A DNA stretch of 64,000 nt, from positions 62,001 through 126,000 of the forward strand of contig JAETQH010000001.1 in NCBI GenBank assembly GCA_021770785.1. The letters are read 5' to 3'. Below are positions 8,350-16,587 of this stretch, in pieces. The position numbers and the translations under genes were made by a program. This stretch comes from Lachnospiraceae bacterium. GTDB taxonomy: Bacteria; Bacillota; Clostridia; Lachnospirales; Lachnospiraceae. Position 1 is the stretch's first letter. Every line of letters starts with the position of its first letter. Under the pieces are notes generated by a model. The model did no database searches. It saw only the letters and a program-made list of their open reading frames with translations, and had not been told where the DNA came from.

Positions 8350-9377
8350 ATCTCTTCTCCTATGCAACCCGTAATATCTATCATCCGGATATCTTTCTGG
8401 ACTAAAATCCCCGGTTTCTTTATCACAAGTTCCCGGTCTAAGGCTTCCCCTCTTAACCATTTCACAATGGCTTTCGGCAGATTTACTCCCGCTAAGTGGC
8501 TAAAGGGATACCCTCCGCCGAAACGGGCATTCATCTCTAACACGTAGATATCGTTCTCTGTGACAAAAACGTCCATATCCAGATTTCCGATATGTCCTAA
8601 GGCGTCTCCCACTGCAGTTCCCACCGCAGCCACCTTTTCATCCTCTAAAATCCGGGCGCAGTCTGTCTCTCCGGAGCGCATGGCAATCTTTTTACGCACC
8701 ACGGTAAGGCAGTGGTTTCCCTCCAAATCATGTATCACGTCAAGCCCGTACTCCTGTCCCCCGATTTTCTCCTGGAACAGAACGCAGACCTCCTCATCAA
8801 AGGCAGATTCATATTTCAGGTAGGAAGCAAAAATTTCACGCTTCACTTTCTTTGCCAGTACCTCTAACTCTTCCTCATTTTCCGCCTGATAAACCGCAAT
8901 GGAGCCCATGCCCCAGCGGGGTTTGATCATCACCGGATAGCTTAGTTCCCCTGCGCCAATAGCAGCCTCCACCTCTTCTAACCTGCAATAAGTCTTCGGC
9001 GTATGTAAGCCCTCCCTTTTGCAAAACTGAAAAGTCTCCCACTTGTCATTGCAGACAGAAATAACCTCCGGGGAAGAGACAATGACTGTCACTCCCTCTT
9101 TGGCAAATTCCTCCCTGTGCTGCGCCAGCATATATAAATCTACATCAAACAGGGAAATAATCGCCGTAATCTGATTTTCCTTACAATATCTTTTCAAAAA
9201 CGGAATATAATCTTCATCATAAATCAGGGGGGTTACCACGCTTTTATCACCATAGTAAAAAACGGGAGAAAGGGGAGTGCTGTTTCCCACATGCACTTCC
9301 CCTGTTCCCTGTAACGCCTCTTTGAAATATTCCACTAAATATCCCCGTCGTCCGGCGGAGGTCAATAAAATATTCAT
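8346..9377 (-). CDS. ATP-grasp ligase, CarB-like
   Basis: A 343-residue ATP-grasp protein. The N-terminal pre-ATP-grasp domain opens MNILLTSAGRRGYLVEYF. The ATP-binding lysines lie in YPVMIKPRWGMGSIAVY (about residue 150), and the Mg-binding end is YVLEMNARFGGGYPFSHLAG (about residue 285). ATP-grasp ligases join a carboxylate to an amine or similar nucleophile through an acyl phosphate. This type, with PRFGGGYP-like motifs, is common in capsule loci but rarely characterised. It overlaps the decarboxylase-like gene by 4 nt and follows manC by 105 nt, so it belongs to the glycan operon. Amidation of a uronic acid or an amino sugar with an amino acid is one possible reaction. Confidence 0.85.
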   Translation of the reverse strand: MNILLTSAGRRGYLVEYFKEALQGTGEVHVGNSTPLSPVFYYGDKSVVTPLIYDEDYIPFLKRYCKENQITAIISLFDVDLYMLAQHREEFAKEGVTVIVSSPEVISVCNDKWETFQFCKREGLHTPKTYCRLEEVEAAIGAGELSYPVMIKPRWGMGSIAVYQAENEEELEVLAKKVKREIFASYLKYESAFDEEVCVLFQEKIGGQEYGLDVIHDLEGNHCLTVVRKKIAMRSGETDCARILEDEKVAAVGTAVGDALGHIGNLDMDVFVTENDIYVLEMNARFGGGYPFSHLAGVNLPKAIVKWLRGEALDRELVIKKPGILVQKDIRMIDITGCIGEEI

Positions 9378-9482
9378 ATGCTGTTCCTTTCTGTTTCTGC
9401 GCCGTCTGCGATATCGTTATTCCATATCCTTATCCGGCGCGCCGCCTGCCAAGCCAAATTTTTACTTTCTCTGCGCTGCCTG

Positions 9483-10808
9483 TCAAATTAAAATTTCATC
9501 GTCCTCTGCGTCTCCTACACAGACCTCAATACAGCGCAGATCCGATCCCAGGGCTTTGATGGAATGTTCTTTTCCCGCTGCAATGCTGACGGTAGAACCT
9601 GCCATCAAATCCACTTCCACCCCTTCTAATATGAGTTTTCCCATACCGGAAAGCACGGTAATGGTTTCGGTGTGCTTCAAATGTTTATGCTTCGGCATGA
9701 CTTTTCCTGCTACCACTTTGATCCGCTTTGTCACACTGCGGATACCGTCGTCCTCATCGTTATCAATGGTCTTGATGGTTCCCCAGCGCCGTTCTTCATA
9801 TTTTGACGTATCTTCGATATGTTCTAAACAATTTTTGATATAAGAACTCTGGTGCTTATCCGCCACTAAAATACCGTCATGGGAGGCTGCAATCACCATA
9901 TTTTTCGCCCCCATCACCACCAGCGGAACGCCTAACACGTTGATGGCATGGCTGTTCTCGCAGGTGTCGTCCCAAGTCACGTTGCCGATACTGTTTTCCT
10001 GCATTTCCTCCGTCAGCGTGTTCCAGGTTCCTAAATCTTTCCAGATATCGTCATATTTGATGGCTGCAATATCCTTCCAGTGCTCTAGCACTTCATAGTC
10101 AAAGCTCTTTTTCGGAAGCTTTTCATAGTCTGCCACCATCTGGTTATAATCTGTGGTCACGCCGTATTTCTCTAACCACCCGGCTGCCATGGAAAGCTTA
10201 AAGCAGAATACGCCGCAGTTCCAGAGTGCTCCCTCCGCCACTAGTTTTTTCGCTGTGGCTTCGTCGGGTTTTTCCCGAAAGCCCAGTACCTTTAACAGAT
10301 CTCCCTCTCCCTGCTCCGGTACAATGTAACCATATTTCGTGGAGGGATAGGTGGGTACGCCGCCGAGAAGCCCTATGGTCTGCTCACTTGAAGCGATATA
10401 ATCCCCGAGTTTTTTGATGCGGTCAAAAAATTCTCCGGTGGTGTAGGGGTCTACAGGGAGAAATGCCACCACATCATTTTCTTTTGCGCCTTTTTCGGAT
10501 AACAGATAAGCGCAGGATAACATGACTGCCGGAAAGGTGTCACGGCGCATGGGCTCTACTGCTACTTCGGCAGAGCCGTCTAACTGGCTTTCGATTAATT
10601 CCTCCTGAGCGCTGCTGGCACAGACGATGGTGTTTTGGGAAAGGTCTGCGGTTTTTAGCTGGCCGAATACACGCTGAAGCATGGAACATTTTTCACCGCC
10701 TACTGCATCGTCGTGGTTCATGAGTTTGATATATTGTTTGGAACATAGGTCGTTGGATAGGGGCCATAGGCGTTTGCCGGAGCCTCCGGATAATAATACG
10801 ATATACAA
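9483..10808 (-). CDS. manC: Mannose-1-phosphate guanylyltransferase with C-terminal cupin
   Basis: A 441-residue enzyme making GDP-mannose from mannose-1-phosphate and GTP, the first step toward GDP-L-fucose. The nucleotidyltransferase signature LSGGSGKRLWPLSND is at the N-terminus. FREKPD marks the sugar-binding region. The C-terminal cupin (MPKHKHLKHTETITVLSGMG) resembles the isomerase half of ManC/AlgA proteins. No ATG fits. AAAGGAGG at 10818-10825 lies 10 nt before a TTG at 10808 that begins exactly at the family start (YIVLLSGGSG), so TTG is chosen. An upstream GTG at 10907 would fall inside the hairpin element 10834-10967. It is in line with fcl and gmd, so the full pathway from mannose-1-P to GDP-fucose is present. 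Confidence 0.93.
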   Translation of the reverse strand: MYIVLLSGGSGKRLWPLSNDLCSKQYIKLMNHDDAVGGEKCSMLQRVFGQLKTADLSQNTIVCASSAQEELIESQLDGSAEVAVEPMRRDTFPAVMLSCAYLLSEKGAKENDVVAFLPVDPYTTGEFFDRIKKLGDYIASSEQTIGLLGGVPTYPSTKYGYIVPEQGEGDLLKVLGFREKPDEATAKKLVAEGALWNCGVFCFKLSMAAGWLEKYGVTTDYNQMVADYEKLPKKSFDYEVLEHWKDIAAIKYDDIWKDLGTWNTLTEEMQENSIGNVTWDDTCENSHAINVLGVPLVVMGAKNMVIAASHDGILVADKHQSSYIKNCLEHIEDTSKYEERRWGTIKTIDNDEDDGIRSVTKRIKVVAGKVMPKHKHLKHTETITVLSGMGKLILEGVEVDLMAGSTVSIAAGKEHSIKALGSDLRCIEVCVGDAEDDEILI

Positions 10809-10833
10809 AATTTTTTGTCCTCCTTTTAGGGAC

Positions 10834-10967
10834 GCCTGTGATGGCAAGTCCTTCTTCAAGACACGCCCTCGCTCCGTGGAAAACGCAGCGGACACTAAGC
10901 TCGGCACTACCTCGCTAAGTGCCGGCGTCTTCCAAAGGGTCTTTCAGAAGGGCTTGCCATCACTGGC
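10834..10967. repeat. Long imperfect inverted repeat (hairpin element) inside the fucose operon
   Basis: A 19-nt arm at 10838-10856 (GTGATGGCAAGTCCTTCTT) is repeated inverted at 10945-10963 with two mismatches, and the match extends a few bases outward. Inner arms also pair: CGGCACT at 10902-10908 with AGTGCCG at 10918-10924, and AAGACACGCC near 10858 with GGCGTCTT at 10924-10931. The whole 134 bp can fold into one branched hairpin. It lies between fcl and manC, right before the manC ribosome site, so it is transcribed with the operon. It may be a MITE-like element or an mRNA processing or attenuation structure. No transposase is present. Confidence 0.7.
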
Positions 10968-11020
10968 TGTTTCTCGAAAAATTGCGCATAAAACGCTTTT
11001 ACTACGGTTGTTATTAGTAA

Positions 11021-11962
11021 TTAGCGTTCTGCGCGCATGGGGTTGTTTAAAAAGTCCTCGTAGGCGAGGCGGATTCCGTCTTCTAGTTCGGTTTTGTATT
11101 TCCAGCCGAGGTTTTCTAGTTTGGTGATGTCGAGCAGTTTTCTGGGAGTTCCGTCGGGTTTGGTGGGGTCCCATTTGATTTCGCCTTCAAAACCTATGAC
11201 TTTGGCTACCAGTTCGGTGAGTTCTTTGATGGTGAGCTCTTTTCCGGTTCCTACGTTGACGGTTTCGTCGCCGCTGTAGTTATTCATAAGGAAAATGCAG
11301 GCATCGGCGAGGTCGTCTACGTATAAGAACTCTCTTAAGGCAGTTCCGGTGCCCCAGCAGGTTACTTCTTTCGCGCCGGATACTTTGCCTTCATGGAAAC
11401 GGCGGATTAATGCCGGAAGTACGTGGGAGTGCTCCGGATGGTAATTGTCGTTGGGACCGTAGAGATTGGTGGGCATGACGGAAATGTAGTCTGTGCCATA
11501 CTGTTTATTTAAATATTCGCAATATTTTAAGCCGCTGATTTTTGCTAAAGCGTAGGCTTCGTTGGTTTTCTCTAATTCACTGGTGAGAAGACAGCTTTCC
11601 GGCATAGGCTGGGGAGCCATGCGGGGGTAAATACAGGAGGAGCCTAAAAACTGGAGTTTTTTACAGCCGCATTTCCATGCTTCGTGAATTACGTTCATCT
11701 CTAATGTCATGTTGTCATACATAAAATCTGCAAGGGCTCCGCTGTTTGCCATAATACCGCCTACCTTGGCTGCTGCAAGGAATACATAGTCCGGTTTTTC
11801 TTCAGCAAAAAACTGCTCTACCTCGGCCTGACGGCAGAGGTTTAATTCTTTATGGGTTCTGGTGATAATATTGTGATATCCCTGTTTTTCTAACTGGCGG
11901 ATAATAGCGGAACCTACCATTCCCCGATGTCCTGCCACATATATTTTTGCTTCTTTTTCCAT
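11021..11962 (-). CDS. fcl: GDP-L-fucose synthase
   Basis: A 313-residue short-chain dehydrogenase-type epimerase/reductase that turns GDP-4-keto-6-deoxymannose into GDP-L-fucose with NADPH. Seen are the Rossmann loop VAGHRGMVGSAIIRQL, the catalytic Ser in LGSSCIYPR and the Tyr-x3-Lys pair in YALAKISGLKYCE. The C-terminus (KWDPTKPDGTPRKLLD) is typical of GDP-fucose synthases. Length is normal. It is preceded by GGAGGAAAG and lies 117 nt downstream of gmd. Confidence 0.97.
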   Translation of the reverse strand: MEKEAKIYVAGHRGMVGSAIIRQLEKQGYHNIITRTHKELNLCRQAEVEQFFAEEKPDYVFLAAAKVGGIMANSGALADFMYDNMTLEMNVIHEAWKCGCKKLQFLGSSCIYPRMAPQPMPESCLLTSELEKTNEAYALAKISGLKYCEYLNKQYGTDYISVMPTNLYGPNDNYHPEHSHVLPALIRRFHEGKVSGAKEVTCWGTGTALREFLYVDDLADACIFLMNNYSGDETVNVGTGKELTIKELTELVAKVIGFEGEIKWDPTKPDGTPRKLLDITKLENLGWKYKTELEDGIRLAYEDFLNNPMRAER

Positions 11963-12040
11963 GCTTCTTTCCTCCTAGTATCACGTTCGGGAAGAGTGCT
12001 GTTTCCGGCTTCCTCCCCGGTAAAACTGACTTAATGCTTT

Positions 12041-12061
12041 GGCTGCGGCGCTCCCGCAGCC
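12041..12061. other. GC-rich hairpin between gmd and fcl
   Basis: GGCTGCGG (12041-12048) and CCGCAGCC (12054-12061) form a perfect 8-bp stem with a 5-nt loop. There is no T tract, so it is more likely an mRNA processing or stability structure than a terminator. Confidence 0.5.
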
Positions 12062-12079
12062 TCGGTTTTAAAGTTCTTC

Positions 12080-13114
12080 TTATACTTCTTTTTTTACTAA
12101 TTCCATGTCATGTCTTACCATGATTTTTACTAATTCCTCAAAGGTTGTTTTGGTGGGGTTCCAGCCTAATTCTGTCTTTGCCTTGGTGGGGTCGCCCCAG
12201 AGGTCTACAACATCGGTTGGACGGTAGAACTCTTCTGCCACTTCGATGATCACTTTTCCTGTGGCTTTGTCAATACCCACTTCTTCCATGCCCTCGCCCT
12301 TAAACTCTAATTCAATTCCTACCTCACGGAATGCGTACTCACAAAATTCACGGACGGAATGCTGTACTCCGGTTGCGATTACGAAATCCTCCGGCTTGTC
12401 GTTCTGTAAAATCAGCCACATACATTCTACATAGTCCTTTGCGTAGCCCCAGTCCCGCAGGGAGGATAAATTTCCAAGGTATAACTTGTCCTGTTTGCCC
12501 TGGGCAATTCTCGCCGCTGCAAGGGAAATTTTTCTGGTAACAAAGGTTTCTCCACGGCGCTCGGACTCATGGTTAAATAAGATACCGCTACAGCAGAACA
12601 TGTTGTATGCCTCACGATACTCCTTGACAATCCAGAAGCCGTACTGTTTTGCCACTGCATACGGGCTGTAGGGGTGGAAAGGAGTTGTCTCACGCTGGGG
12701 AACCTCCTCTACTTTTCCGTATAATTCGGATGTGGATGCCTGATAGATACGGCAGGTTTTCTCCAGTCCGCAGAGGCGCACTGCCTCTAACACACGGAGA
12801 ACCCCGGTAGCTACCACGTCAGCGGTATATTCGGGAACGTCAAAGCTGACCCCCACATGGCTCTGGGCTGCCAGATTATAAATCTCATCCGGCTTAATGG
12901 CTCCCACCAGACGCACAATGCTCATAGAATCACAAAGGTCGCCATAGTGTACATGGAAATTAGGATCGTCCTCTAAATGGTCTATTCTCTCTCTTTTCTC
13001 GGTGGAAGCACGGCGTATCATACCGTGAACTTCGTAGCCTTTCTCTAAAAGTAACTCTGCTAAATAGCTGCCATCCTGACCTGTAACACCTGTAATTAAC
13101 GCTTTTTTACTCAT
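12080..13114 (-). CDS. gmd: GDP-mannose 4,6-dehydratase
   Basis: A 344-residue extended SDR enzyme that converts GDP-mannose to GDP-4-keto-6-deoxymannose. Motifs are the NAD(P)-binding [14 protein letters not shown] at residues 8-21, [13 protein letters not shown] with the catalytic Thr/Ser and Glu, [13 protein letters not shown] with Tyr-x3-Lys, and [16 protein letters not shown], which is diagnostic of Gmd. Full length. It is the first gene of the leftward run of ten glycan genes. Its product feeds fcl directly downstream. AAAGGAGAAC precedes the ATG. Confidence 0.97.
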   Translation of the reverse strand: MSKKALITGVTGQDGSYLAELLLEKGYEVHGMIRRASTEKRERIDHLEDDPNFHVHYGDLCDSMSIVRLVGAIKPDEIYNLAAQSHVGVSFDVPEYTADVVATGVLRVLEAVRLCGLEKTCRIYQASTSELYGKVEEVPQRETTPFHPYSPYAVAKQYGFWIVKEYREAYNMFCCSGILFNHESERRGETFVTRKISLAAARIAQGKQDKLYLGNLSSLRDWGYAKDYVECMWLILQNDKPEDFVIATGVQHSVREFCEYAFREVGIELEFKGEGMEEVGIDKATGKVIIEVAEEFYRPTDVVDLWGDPTKAKTELGWNPTKTTFEELVKIMVRHDMELVKKEV

Positions 13115-13153
13115 TGACTGTTCTCCTTTTCTCTGTTTACCTTTTTCTCTATA

Positions 13154-13184
13154 CTATAATTATTTTGCTAACTTACTTTTTCAA
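13154..13184 (-). promoter_or_regulatory. Possible promoter of the gmd operon
   Basis: On the minus strand TTGAAA (13184-13179) and TTATAG (13159-13154) are 19 nt apart, a long spacer that would suit an activator-dependent promoter. The AraC-type gene is divergent to it. Confidence 0.4.
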
Positions 13185-13200
13185 GCCGTTGTTTAGGATA

Positions 13201-13252
13201 ATTCAATTTTAAGAATTTTACAATTGAATATATTGGCTTAAAATAGTATTAT
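13201..13252 (+). promoter_or_regulatory. Promoter of the AraC gene with an overlapping inverted repeat
   Basis: TTGAAT (13224-13229), a 17-nt spacer and TATTAT (13247-13252) precede the AraC-type gene. ATTCAATT (13201-13208) and AATTGAAT (13222-13229) form an 8-bp inverted repeat whose right arm contains the -35 box, so a bound regulator would compete with RNA polymerase. Autoregulation by the AraC-type protein is a reasonable guess. Confidence 0.6.
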
Positions 13253-13285
13253 ATTGCTATCCCATAAAACTGCAGGAGATATCTT

Positions 13286-14164
13286 ATGAACAAACCATTT
13301 TTCGAAAAATATAAAACTTCAGAAGTCACCAATACCCGAAGTGTCATCAATACCCCCTCCGCCTTTACCAGGGAAAACTTCTTTTACATCCAGGAGGCAG
13401 GCTATTTAAAAAGCCTGAAATCCCATCTGAGCCGCCGGAAAGGCTTAGATTCTTATCTTTTTTTTGTGGTTCTCTCCGGCAGTGGCAGCGTTTCCTACCG
13501 GGAGCCTTCCTCTGGGGGTGCTATGGTGACGGTACCTGCCAGTACCGGGGATTGCTTTTTTTTAAACTGCACCGGGGAATACACCCATATGAGCACAGAC
13601 GAGGACCCCTGGGAGCTGCTGTGGATTCATTTTTACGGTCCCCAATCCGCCGCCTATTATACGTATTTTCGGGAACATCACAGCTGGCAGTTCCGTTCCT
13701 GCCATTTTACGGAGCTGATTACTGCCATCGAAAATATTATTCACTATAACGAAGGGCCTACGGACGATACGGACCTTCTGACGGCACAGCAGATTGTGAA
13801 TATTCTCACCCTCATTTGTACAGAGTCCGGTGACAGAAACGAGCTGCTTTCGGATAAGCTTAAAACTATTCTCCACTATTTAGACGAACACTATACAGAA
13901 AATCTTTCACTAGACCAGCTGGCGGAACAATTTTTTATCAGCAAATATTATCTTTCCAGAGAATTTAAGAAGGAATTTGGGACGACGATTATTCAGTATG
14001 TCCTGGCAAAAAAGATTAGCAATGCAAAGGAGCTGCTGCGGTACAGTAATGCTTCGATTGAGGAGATTGCGCGGATGTGCGGGATTGAGGATGCGAGTTA
14101 TTTCAATAAGGTGTTTAAAAAGATGGAGGGGTGTACGGCTTCGGAATACCGGAAACGGTGGTGA
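13286..14164 (+). CDS. AraC-family transcriptional regulator
   Basis: A 292-residue regulator. The N-terminal about 170 residues form a cupin-type ligand-binding domain (FFVVLSGSGSVSYREPSSGG, then GDCFFLNCTGEYTHMSTDED and WELLWIHFYGP). The C-terminal about 100 residues are a double helix-turn-helix: LSLDQLAEQFFISKYYLSRE and ASIEEIARMCGIEDASYFNK, followed by FKKMEGCTASEYRKRW. This layout matches regulators that sense sugars. It is divergent from the GDP-fucose operon with about 170 nt between, so it may control that operon. The ATG at 13286 has CAGGAGA ahead. It ends in a cluster of repeats and terminators. Confidence 0.92.
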   Translation: MNKPFFEKYKTSEVTNTRSVINTPSAFTRENFFYIQEAGYLKSLKSHLSRRKGLDSYLFFVVLSGSGSVSYREPSSGGAMVTVPASTGDCFFLNCTGEYTHMSTDEDPWELLWIHFYGPQSAAYYTYFREHHSWQFRSCHFTELITAIENIIHYNEGPTDDTDLLTAQQIVNILTLICTESGDRNELLSDKLKTILHYLDEHYTENLSLDQLAEQFFISKYYLSREFKKEFGTTIIQYVLAKKISNAKELLRYSNASIEEIARMCGIEDASYFNKVFKKMEGCTASEYRKRW

Positions 14165-14167
14165 GGC

Positions 14168-14329
14168 GGCAGATGGCGCAGGGCGGGGCTGAGTGAACGG
14201 TGAGGCGGCAGATGGCGCAGAACAAAACCAGCCCTGTCCTGCGCCATCTGCCTTTTTCAGTTATCGACAGCCCGCCCTGCGCCATCTGCCTTTTTTCGGT
14301 TATCGACAGTCTGCCCTGTGTCATCTGCC
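14168..14329. repeat. Direct and inverted repeat cluster behind the AraC gene
   Basis: GGCAGATGGCGCAG occurs twice on the plus strand (14168-14181, 14207-14220), and its reverse complement occurs three times (14239-14252, 14277-14290 and a variant at 14316-14329). The last three begin tandem units 38-39 nt long that also share TTTTTCAG/CGGTTATCGACAG. Any forward copy can pair with any inverted copy, giving hairpins followed by T runs, so the cluster is a stack of alternative Rho-independent terminators. Slippage could vary the copy number. Confidence 0.85.
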
Positions 14330-14367
14330 TCTTTCGGTTATTGGGTACACGTTTTGTATTATCTGCT

Positions 14368-14410
14368 AAAAAGGGTGCGGACATGGGGAATGTCTGCACC
14401 CTTTTTTGTT
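14368..14410. terminator. Strong bidirectional Rho-independent terminator
   Basis: The arm at 14368-14384 (AAAAGGGTGCGGACAT) pairs with 14390-14407 (ATGTCTGCACCCTTTT) with one bulge or mismatch around a GGGGA loop. T runs flank it on both strands. It separates the AraC gene from the convergent acyltransferase gene. Confidence 0.88.
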
Positions 14411-14441
14411 TTTTCTGTCTAAATCTAGCTTAAGGATTTTT

Positions 14442-15503
14442 TCAATCTAGCAAGCCCAGTTTTGCTAATACTTTTCCGCCTAATTTGCCAACCTTTAGCC
14501 AGAAAGCGTACAGTGCGTCGGCTAACTTTTCCTCAATACGTCCGAATATCGTCAGGCGGAGCCAGTCGATGATGGTGCCCATGACTATCAGCAATACACA
14601 GATGCCTAACAGGATAAGTTCATGCCAGTTGCTTTCGTTCCATGCCAGGTAGTTGAACATATAAGCGGTGATAATGCCGCGGAGGGTCCATTCCATGGTG
14701 AATACAGCCGGGACGTGGGAAGCTACGGCATTCACCCACTTACTTTCAAAGTGGATTTCTTTAAACAGCAGGAAAATACACACGGAAGCTGCTATGGTAA
14801 AGAGGGTGTTATCTCTTGCGAAGCGATTCTGAACGGTTCCGGTAACTACATAAAGGGCACCGTTCAGAGCGATGCATGCGAGGGAAATCACAAGGTAAGC
14901 TCCCACCAGCTTTGAGCGGGTATAAGTCCTTTTCTCCTCATGCAGTCTGATATACCGTCCAATCAGGTACAGCAGGGTCATATTTACAATTCCTTTTCCA
15001 CCGTCCTGGGTGATGTCGAAAAAGCAGACGGTGGTGATTCCGGAAAAGATAATCAGCATGGTAAGAAGCAGTTTTCTGAAATTTTCCTTAGTCAAACGCT
15101 CCACAAACTCATTTAAAAACGGGCTTAGGAATGCTAATGCAAAGTAACAGGTGAAATACCAGGAATTACGTCCGATAACCGGAAATACATAGGATAAAAT
15201 CTGCTCCCCGCCGTAGCTTTGGGCTTCTCCCCACAGGAAGCGCAACACCAGACCAATCCAGCAATAGAAAATCAGCATCAAATCCAGCTGTATCATTTTT
15301 TTTGGTTTTAAGCGTATTCCAAAATATCCTGAAATCAGGACGAATACCGGAACGCCCACATTTCCGACGGTTTCTATGACAATACAGAGCCAGGCGCTCA
15401 ATTCATTGTTGCGGTAGCTGCTGGCACCGTGCATCCAGAAAATTAACAGCAATGCCACAAGGCGGAGTAACTCCAGCCCTGAATCCCGTTGTTTTTTCTC
15501 CAT
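14442..15503 (-). CDS. Acyltransferase-3 family membrane protein
   Basis: A 353-residue AT3 protein with about ten membrane spans. It begins SGLELLRLVALLLIFWMHGA with the AT3 Arg/His helix and continues VPVFVLISGYFGIRLKPKK. It is clearly paralogous to the protein at 20199-21260: both share an ISGYFGxR loop, a WYFTCYF/WFVTCYF segment, and GKGIVNMTLLYLIGRYIRL matching GKGVVCMTIMYLVGRYLRL. It is the last gene of the leftward run headed by the ABC flippase. Its role is probably O-acylation of the exported glycan; donor and target are unknown. Confidence 0.87.
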   Translation of the reverse strand: MEKKQRDSGLELLRLVALLLIFWMHGASSYRNNELSAWLCIVIETVGNVGVPVFVLISGYFGIRLKPKKMIQLDLMLIFYCWIGLVLRFLWGEAQSYGGEQILSYVFPVIGRNSWYFTCYFALAFLSPFLNEFVERLTKENFRKLLLTMLIIFSGITTVCFFDITQDGGKGIVNMTLLYLIGRYIRLHEEKRTYTRSKLVGAYLVISLACIALNGALYVVTGTVQNRFARDNTLFTIAASVCIFLLFKEIHFESKWVNAVASHVPAVFTMEWTLRGIITAYMFNYLAWNESNWHELILLGICVLLIVMGTIIDWLRLTIFGRIEEKLADALYAFWLKVGKLGGKVLAKLGLLD

Positions 15504-15551
15504 GTTTTTTCCTCTTTTCCACGCTGCTTCTCACACAGCGAATTTTTATCC

Positions 15552-16583
15552 TTATGCTCTTTTGTCGGACAGACTGGCTTTTATCCTGGCAATGACGGCG
15601 CCTGCGATTAACGCTGCGGTGACTGCCACCGTGACCCGGACTGCCACATAAACCCATTCTGCTACCCCATTGAGGGAAGCTACATCGATAAAACGTCTTG
15701 CCACCTGTTCAAACAATTCTAATCCCAGCATATGCAGGCACAACAGCTCAATGGTATGAGTGCCGATATATCTTAAAAACCGGTTGATTTTTAATTTTTC
15801 CGTCCATTTGCAGACCCAGATACAGAGAGTGGAGCCTGTGACGGAAACAATCATGAAAAACGGCACGCTTAAGCTGTCAAACCGCCCATATTCCCGGATA
15901 GACATATTTAGCCGCCCGTTAAAAATCACCATACCCACATAGAGGACAAGGTTTACTGCCACCAGCCACCAGGGGCTTTTCTTTTCAAAAAACTGACATT
16001 TCCGCATCCAGGCGCCGATTAACATTAAAACCGTTGCAACGCCCGCAATGTCAATGCTCCACGGCAAGAGGACAGGCAGTTCATTTAGCAGCATGGTGGC
16101 CGCCAGTAAAAGGACAGAGACCATCACTGTAATTTTCATATCCGACAAACATTTTTCTGCAATCAGATAAAACAACAGGGAGGTTACAAAAAATGCGGTG
16201 AGATACCACATCGCCCCGTTTGCAATGTCCAAAAGATAAACATTCTCTGTGGTTTCCGTAGTCTTATATAAGCAGAACCGGGAATAAAAGACACCGAAAA
16301 AGGACTGCTTGAGTGCCGGCACGTCCCGGCGCATGGAGGCATAAAAGCACCAAAGCAGGGCACTGTAGCCGAAATAAGGCACCAGCAGCCGTTTCGCTTT
16401 CTTTTTTATCGTCTCCCCATAAGAGCGTCCTCCCGGCCGGTATAAATAGCCGGAAATAATGAAAAATACCTGAATGTAATAAAAGATTAGAAAGCTGCTT
16501 AGCCCATGGGCATGGGATATCATCACCAAAAGCAATGCCAGCCCTCTCGCCGCATCCAGATAACCATATTTTACTTTTTCCAT
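15552..16583 (-). CDS. Acyltransferase-3 family membrane protein
   Basis: A 343-residue AT3 protein with about ten membrane spans, starting YGYLDAARGLALLLVMISHA (Arg and His of the AT3 first helix), then YYIQVFFIISGYLYRPGGR and KKKAKRLLVPYFGYSALLW. The DxxRGxAxLLVMxxH and RLLVPY motifs place it with the cell-surface O-acetyltransferases related to WcaK/OafA/NodX rather than with the neighbouring paralogous pair. It starts 4 nt after the GT26 gene stops, so it is in the flippase operon. Confidence 0.87.
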   Translation of the reverse strand: MEKVKYGYLDAARGLALLLVMISHAHGLSSFLIFYYIQVFFIISGYLYRPGGRSYGETIKKKAKRLLVPYFGYSALLWCFYASMRRDVPALKQSFFGVFYSRFCLYKTTETTENVYLLDIANGAMWYLTAFFVTSLLFYLIAEKCLSDMKITVMVSVLLLAATMLLNELPVLLPWSIDIAGVATVLMLIGAWMRKCQFFEKKSPWWLVAVNLVLYVGMVIFNGRLNMSIREYGRFDSLSVPFFMIVSVTGSTLCIWVCKWTEKLKINRFLRYIGTHTIELLCLHMLGLELFEQVARRFIDVASLNGVAEWVYVAVRVTVAVTAALIAGAVIARIKASLSDKRA

Positions 16584-16587
16584 ACCG

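Noticed and set aside
9277-9843. Plus-strand open frame of 188 codons
   Set aside because: It overlaps the start of the ATP-grasp gene and the end of manC in antisense; no start signal or known motif.
14239-14329. Regular 38-39 nt repeat units that might suggest a CRISPR array
   Set aside because: Only three units, no variable spacers, each unit ends in a terminator-like T run, and no cas genes are near.
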